Assembly (NCBI GenBank): GCA_003223455.1
Contig: QHVE01000015.1
Span: 6,279 to 52,961, forward strand
DNA length: 46,683 bases
Source of the DNA: Gemmatimonadota bacterium
GTDB taxonomy: Bacteria > Gemmatimonadota > Gemmatimonadetes > Gemmatimonadales > Gemmatimonadaceae
Direction: 5' to 3'
Shown piece by piece: positions 42,358 to 46,683 of this stretch (positions are counted from its first letter, which is position 1; each line of letters starts with the position of its first letter). The notes under the pieces are model-generated. The model did not search any database and had not been told where the DNA came from. It saw only the letters and a list, made by a program, of their open reading frames with translations. Both the position numbers and the translations under genes were made by a program.

Positions 42358-45300
42358 CTATGTGAGCGACTTGCGCGCGGCCAGGCGGCGCATGCGCACC
42401 AGCGTGGTGTTCAGGCTCGGATCGGCGTGTCCCCAGACGGTGAGGACGCGACTCGCCCACAGTGCCGCCGCCGACGGATCGTGCAGGCGCGCGGCCAGCT
42501 CGGCGCGATACGCCATCGCGCGTGCGACGGAGGCCGCCATGACGGTCTCAGTCACGATGAACGACGAGAGCGTGGGCAGCGCGGTGAGGGCGACGTCGAG
42601 TCGCACCGCGGCCCCGCGGGGGTCGCCGGCGAGCTCGGCGAGCCACGCTTCCTGAATGATGTAGTCGAGCGAGATGCCGCCCGGGCGCATGCCGCGTCTC
42701 GATTGCGTCAGTGAGTCGAGGAGGCGTCGCACGCCGGCGAGATCACCGCGCGCCGCCACCTGCTGGATGGGCAGCAGCGTGCCCGAGGGATGGCTCACCA
42801 TCAGCGCGGCCTTCGGGCCGGTGCACTGCACGGCAAGGGAGAGGGGACGCTCCAGCAGAGCGTCGGCGACGCGCTGCCGATCCTCGGCTGGGACGTAGCT
42901 CGCGAGCGTTTGCACGATGCTCGCCGGCAGCGCGCGAACGGAGTCGTCGCAGACGCCGAGCGCCGCGCGCACGAGCAGCGCCGCCACCGCGTCGTCCGTC
43001 GCCGGCACTACCTCGACGCCCTGACGCAAGGTGCCGGGCCCGCTGAGGCGCAGGTACCGCGTGGCGAGACTCGTACGTCCGGCGAACGCCGCCAACGCGG
43101 CGAGCGCCGAGGCGTGCCCCGCGCCACTGTCGCGCTGGGCACGCAGGACGGAGTCCGTCGTCGTGGCCGCACGAGCGAAGTCGCCGAGCTTGAGGTGCAG
43201 TCGAACGTCTGCCGTGGCCAGTCGGAGACGCTGTTCGGGATCGGTGCTCAGCGCGCGCGCCCGCTCCAGTGCGGAGAGCGCCGAGTAGCGTCCGTTGGGC
43301 GTGCCGATGATCTCGTCGCGCGCCTCGAGGAGGTTCGTCATCGCCTCGAAGACGTCGGCGTTGTCCGGCATACGCTGCGTGAGGGATTCGAGCAGCGCGA
43401 GCATCCGGTCCCTGTTGAAGCGCAGCGCAGCATCGTATGTCGCTGGCGACCGCGCGACCCGGAACTCGGCGATCGGATAGGGCACGTACGCGATCGTGTC
43501 GCCGCGCAGCTCCACCATGGCGCCGAACGCCGCCGTACCCGTCGCTCCGAGACGGAGGCGGTTGTACTCGACGTGTGCGATCTGCCGGAGAAAGTCGCTC
43601 GGCAGCGCGCTGAACGCTTCGGGCGCGAGCTCCAGCACTCGTGTCATCGAGCGCCACGCTCCTTCGTGACTGCTGCGGAATACCCAACCGGAAGGCGACG
43701 CCGCGGCCGGCACCACCACCCGATCGTACGCCTGGCACGAGGCAAGGCCGAGCCAGCCGATCGCGTCGAGCGAATCACGATCGCGCAGCGCGGTGTAGCT
43801 CTGACAGGCGGAGGGGTAGTCCTCTCGCGAGAGCGCGCCGAGCGCGTCGACGAGCAGGCGCTCACGCGCCGTCAGCACGGCGCGGCCCCTGTCGGCGGCG
43901 ATGTATGCGGTGGTCCACTGTCTGCTCGGCAGGCGGCGCCACGCCTTCGCCTGGGCGAGCCAGAGGTTCGCCTGTGGATACGAGGGATCCGCCGTGACGG
44001 CGCTGTCGAGAAGCGTGATCGCTCCGTCGACGTTCCACCGTGCAAGCGAGCGTGCGGCGCGCTCGAACCGCTGCCACGCCGCATATGACGAGGTTCCCAG
44101 GTCGGCGCGCACCGAGATCGTGGCGGAGCTCGTGCCACGCAACAGTGCGGCGACGAGCGTGCGGAAATCCACGGCGCGCAGCGCGTCGGCGCCGCGGCCG
44201 GGCGCGTTTTGGGTCACCTCATGCAGGCTCTCGCCGGTGAGCGCGTCGTACAGTCCCACGCGCACGACCGAGGAATCATGGTCGGTCAGCACGCGTCCCC
44301 ACACGACGCGCCCGGCATGCACCGCGCGCGCGGCGCGCATCGCGCCGGCGAGTGGCAGCACGCCCACCTCGATCCGGCGATGCAGCGCGTCCTGCACGGC
44401 GACGTCGCTCGCGAGCTTGAGCCCGTCCCACCGCTTCAACGACTCGTATACGCCTCCGGCCGCGGGATCGGCCGCCGGATCGGGTGCCGCGCTCCCGATG
44501 TACTGGAAGGGGACGACGGCGAGCTCCGTCGAGTCGACCCGAACCGTCAGCGCCTCGATTCGCTCGCGCACGGGTGGCGAGATCGCACCCACGACGATGA
44601 CGAGCGCCACGCCAGCCGCCGCGACCCAGGTCCACGGGCGAACGCTCCACGAGCGTCGTGCGGCATGAGGCGCGATCGTCTCCCCCGAGTCGCCGCCGGC
44701 GGCCGCAAGTGCGGCGCTGAAGGCGCGCGCGTCGGGATAGCGGTCGTCGGGAGACGTCGCGAGCGCCTTGGCGATGACCGCCTCGATCCGCGCGGGTACA
44801 TCGTGCCGGAATTCGCGCAGCAGCGGTGGCGGCTTCTTGAGCCGCGCCGAGAGCTGCTGTTGTGGTGTCTCGCCGGCGAACGGCGGCGCGCCGACGATTG
44901 CCTCGTACAGCACGCATGCCAGGGAATAGACGTCGCTCCGGCCGTCGAACGCTCGGTCGCGCGCCTGTTCGGGACTCATGTACGCCGGCGTACCGGTGAT
45001 CGTCCATGCCGAAGTCGGCCACCACCGCGTGACCGCCGGAGAACAGGATGTTCTCCGGCTTGATGTCGCGGTGCACGATCCCACGCTCGTGCGCGTACGC
45101 CAGCGCGCCGCTCACCTCGCGTCCGATGCGCACCACGTCGGCGATCGGGAGCCGATTGTCCGCCGTCAACCGCTGCCGCATCGATTCGCCCTCGATGAAC
45201 GGCATCACGTAGTACAACCGATCTTCGTGCTCGCCGGAATCGTGGATCGGCAGGATGTGCGGATGCTGCAGGCTCGCCGTGAGCTTGATCTCGCGCAGGA

Positions 45301-45565
45301 AGCGCTGCGTGCCGATCGCGTGCGACGGCTCCGCGTGGAGGACCTTGATGGCGACGAGTCGATCGTGCCGCTTGTCGTGTGCCAGGTAGACCGTGGCGGC
45401 GCCACCCCGACCGATCTCCTGTCGCAGCGTGTATTGCCCGCCGCCAAAGTCTCGCTTCAGAATGATTTTCCCGGCGAGAACGTCATTCTGGGACGGCGGC
45501 GTGTCTTCCACGGCTGGTTTCGACTCGGCGGGATGCGCTAAACTACCGGTTTCCGGGCAGTGCAT
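42358..45565 (-). pseudogene. Ser/Thr kinase with large C-terminal region, broken in the activation segment near 45000
   Basis: A Hanks-type kinase of about 1,070 codons in two frames. The N-terminal piece starts at ATG 45565: glycine loop GRGGAATVY at 52-60, K74 in VAIK, HRDIKPEN at 165-172 and DFG at 184-186. Right after ADFGM the frame fails. The other frame resumes as ITGTPAYMSPEQARDRAFD, kinase subdomain VIII onward, followed by a membrane helix (WVAAAGVALVIVVGAISP) and a long periplasmic region starting ELAVVPFQYIGS, with TPR-like helices, ending at 42358. Between the pieces most of the activation segment (about 15 residues) is absent, so the loss is not just one base. It is either a dead kinase or a local assembly error. 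Confidence 0.8.
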
Positions 45566-45598
45566 CCAGTACGAATCGTTCGTCTCGCCCCTTCCGTC

Positions 45599-46105
45599 GT
45601 GACTTCTGTCATTCCCTCCGAGGCCGCGGGCTTCACGCTGCGGCCGGCCACTCCCGGCGACGTCCCGGCGATCCTCGAGTGCATTCGGCGGCTCGCCGAG
45701 TACGAGCGGCTCGCGCACGAATGCGTCGCGACCGAGGCGCAGCTGCGCGAGACGTTGTTCGGCGCGACCCCCGCCGCCGAGGTCGTGCTCGCCTTCGCGG
45801 GCGACGAGCCGGCGGGGTTCGCACTCTGGTTCCAGAGCTACTCCACCTTCCTCGCGAAGCCGGGGTTGTACCTCGAGGACCTGTTCGTCTATCCGTCGTT
45901 CCGCGGTCGAGGGCTCGGCCGCCAGCTGCTCCGGCACCTTGCGCGTGTTGCCGTCGAGCGTGACTACGGACGCGTCGAGTGGTCCGTGCTGGATTGGAAC
46001 GTCGACGCCATCGGGTTCTACCGCTCGATCGGGGCCGAGTTGCTCGACGACTGGCGGCGCTGCCGACTCGTCGGCGACGCGATTCCGGCGCTCGCGAGCG
46101 CGTGA
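45599..46105 (+). CDS. SSAT-like GNAT acetyltransferase
   Basis: A 168-residue GNAT enzyme resembling eukaryotic-type spermidine/spermine N-acetyltransferase. The order is FTLRPATPGDVPAILECI, then WFQSYSTFLAKPGLYLEDLF, VYPSFRGRGLGRQLLRHLA with the acetyl-CoA loop R-G-R-G-L-G, and WSVLDWNVDAIGFYRSIGAE with the FY motif. The LYLEDLFV and W-N-x-x-A-I-x-F-Y blocks match SSAT rather than RimI. Likely substrates are polyamines or other small amines. No ATG is available near the N-terminus; GTG at 45599 is chosen, with GTG 45560 as the alternative. It is divergent from the broken kinase. Its stop overlaps the next start (GTGA). Confidence 0.82.
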   Translation: MTSVIPSEAAGFTLRPATPGDVPAILECIRRLAEYERLAHECVATEAQLRETLFGATPAAEVVLAFAGDEPAGFALWFQSYSTFLAKPGLYLEDLFVYPSFRGRGLGRQLLRHLARVAVERDYGRVEWSVLDWNVDAIGFYRSIGAELLDDWRRCRLVGDAIPALASA

Positions 46106-46683
46106 GCGACAGCGAGTTCCGCGGCTTCCGTCCCGCCGCGATCGGCTTCCTTCGCTCCCTCGCGCGAAACAACACGCGCGAGTGGTTCGCGGCGCATCGC
46201 GACGACTACGAGCGCGAGGTGCGCGCACCGCTCGGCGCGCTCGTCGAGGAGATCGACGTCCGGCTTGCCGAGATCGCGCCCGAGATCGTCGGCGATCCGA
46301 AGCGATCGCTCTTCCGCATCCATCGGGACGTACGCTTCTCCAGCGACAAGTCGCCGTACAAGACGAACGCCGCCTGCTGGTTCTATCACGGTGCTGCCGG
46401 TCGCGGCGTGGGCTCGACGACGCCACACGGTGGGGCGGGCTTCTACTTCCACATGGAGCCGGGGGGCTCGATGCTCGGCGCGGGCATCTGGATGCCGCCG
46501 CGCCCCACGCTCACGCGCATTCGCGAGCACATCGACGAGGAGCACGCGTCACTCCGCCGACTGCTGCGCGATCCTGCGCTCCGGAAGCGATTCGGTACGC
46601 TCGACACGTCGGCGAGGCTGACGCGCATGCCACGCGGCTATACCGAGAATCATCCCGCGGCGGACCTGCTGCGACACCAGTCG
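46102..46683 (+). CDS. DUF2461 family protein, C-terminus cut by window edge
   Basis: The visible 194 codons begin at GTG 46102 with FRGFRPAAIGFLRSLARNN, then TREWFAAHRDDYEREVRAP, SLFRIHRDVRFSSDKSPYKT and GAGFYFHMEPGGSMLGAGI, which match the DUF2461 (TIGR02453) family of about 220-230 residues. The family has no known function; the FRIHRDVRFS-D-K-S-P-Y block is its strongest motif. It shares four bases with the stop of the acetyltransferase, so both are co-translated. The window ends about 30 residues before the expected end. Confidence 0.9.
   Translation, partial: MSDSEFRGFRPAAIGFLRSLARNNTREWFAAHRDDYEREVRAPLGALVEEIDVRLAEIAPEIVGDPKRSLFRIHRDVRFSSDKSPYKTNAACWFYHGAAGRGVGSTTPHGGAGFYFHMEPGGSMLGAGIWMPPRPTLTRIREHIDEEHASLRRLLRDPALRKRFGTLDTSARLTRMPRGYTENHPAADLLRHQS

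Overview
The window is about 46.7 kb of very GC-rich bacterial chromosome (codon third positions almost all G or C) with densely packed genes on both strands. Several features suggest a soil or sediment member of the Gemmatimonadota: many exported proteins with signal peptides ending in A-Q, several Hanks-type serine/threonine kinases with large C-terminal sensor regions, a small secreted protein with a G-M-C-R-I-W signature, and frequent GTG starts without a clear Shine-Dalgarno site. This assignment is inferred from gene style and was not tested by a marker gene. I see no rRNA, tRNA, CRISPR array, insertion sequence or prophage.

Left part (1-20 kb): a truncated glutamine-dependent NAD synthetase; a class A penicillin-binding protein; a small membrane protein; a cold-shock protein; the Lon protease with its terminator; two tandem paralogous membrane-anchored Ser/Thr kinases; an Asp-nucleophile alpha/beta hydrolase; a Spy/LTXXQ-like exported protein; an unrecognised protein followed by a frameshifted alpha/beta hydrolase and a DEAD-box RNA helicase; a lone pseudopilin; a small coiled-coil protein; a frame-broken GT-C glycosyltransferase; and an exported 1-Cys peroxiredoxin.

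Centre (20-35 kb): between the peroxiredoxin and phosphofructokinase lies a 75-codon gene that a normal ORF search misses because of an in-frame TGA. It reads as a SelW-like (Rdx family) selenoprotein with a C-x-x-U motif, and a strong stem-loop with a G-G-U apex starts six bases after the TGA. This is the most interesting object in the window. Then come phosphofructokinase, a small secreted protein, an HrpA/HrpB-like DEAH helicase with an RG-rich tail, an acetyltransferase, a CGNR zinc-finger regulator, a leftward operon (small membrane protein, LD-carboxypeptidase, SthA-type transhydrogenase), and a rightward run: plant/cyanobacterial-type IspH, SGNH hydrolase, MocA-like nucleotidyltransferase, DinB-fold protein, secreted protein and APC permease.

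Right part (35-46.7 kb): an exported Big2/LVIVD protein, a KirBac-type potassium channel with a companion membrane protein, a barrel-less TonB plug-like secreted protein translationally overlapping an Lgt homologue, a second DinB-fold protein, a frame-broken kinase with a large C-terminal region, an SSAT-like acetyltransferase and a truncated DUF2461 protein.

Three genes (hydrolase near 15.3 kb, glycosyltransferase near 19.2 kb, kinase near 45.0 kb) carry frame breaks at conserved positions. At least two of them also appear to lack a conserved block. They are either real gene decay or local assembly or sequencing errors, and raw reads would decide.
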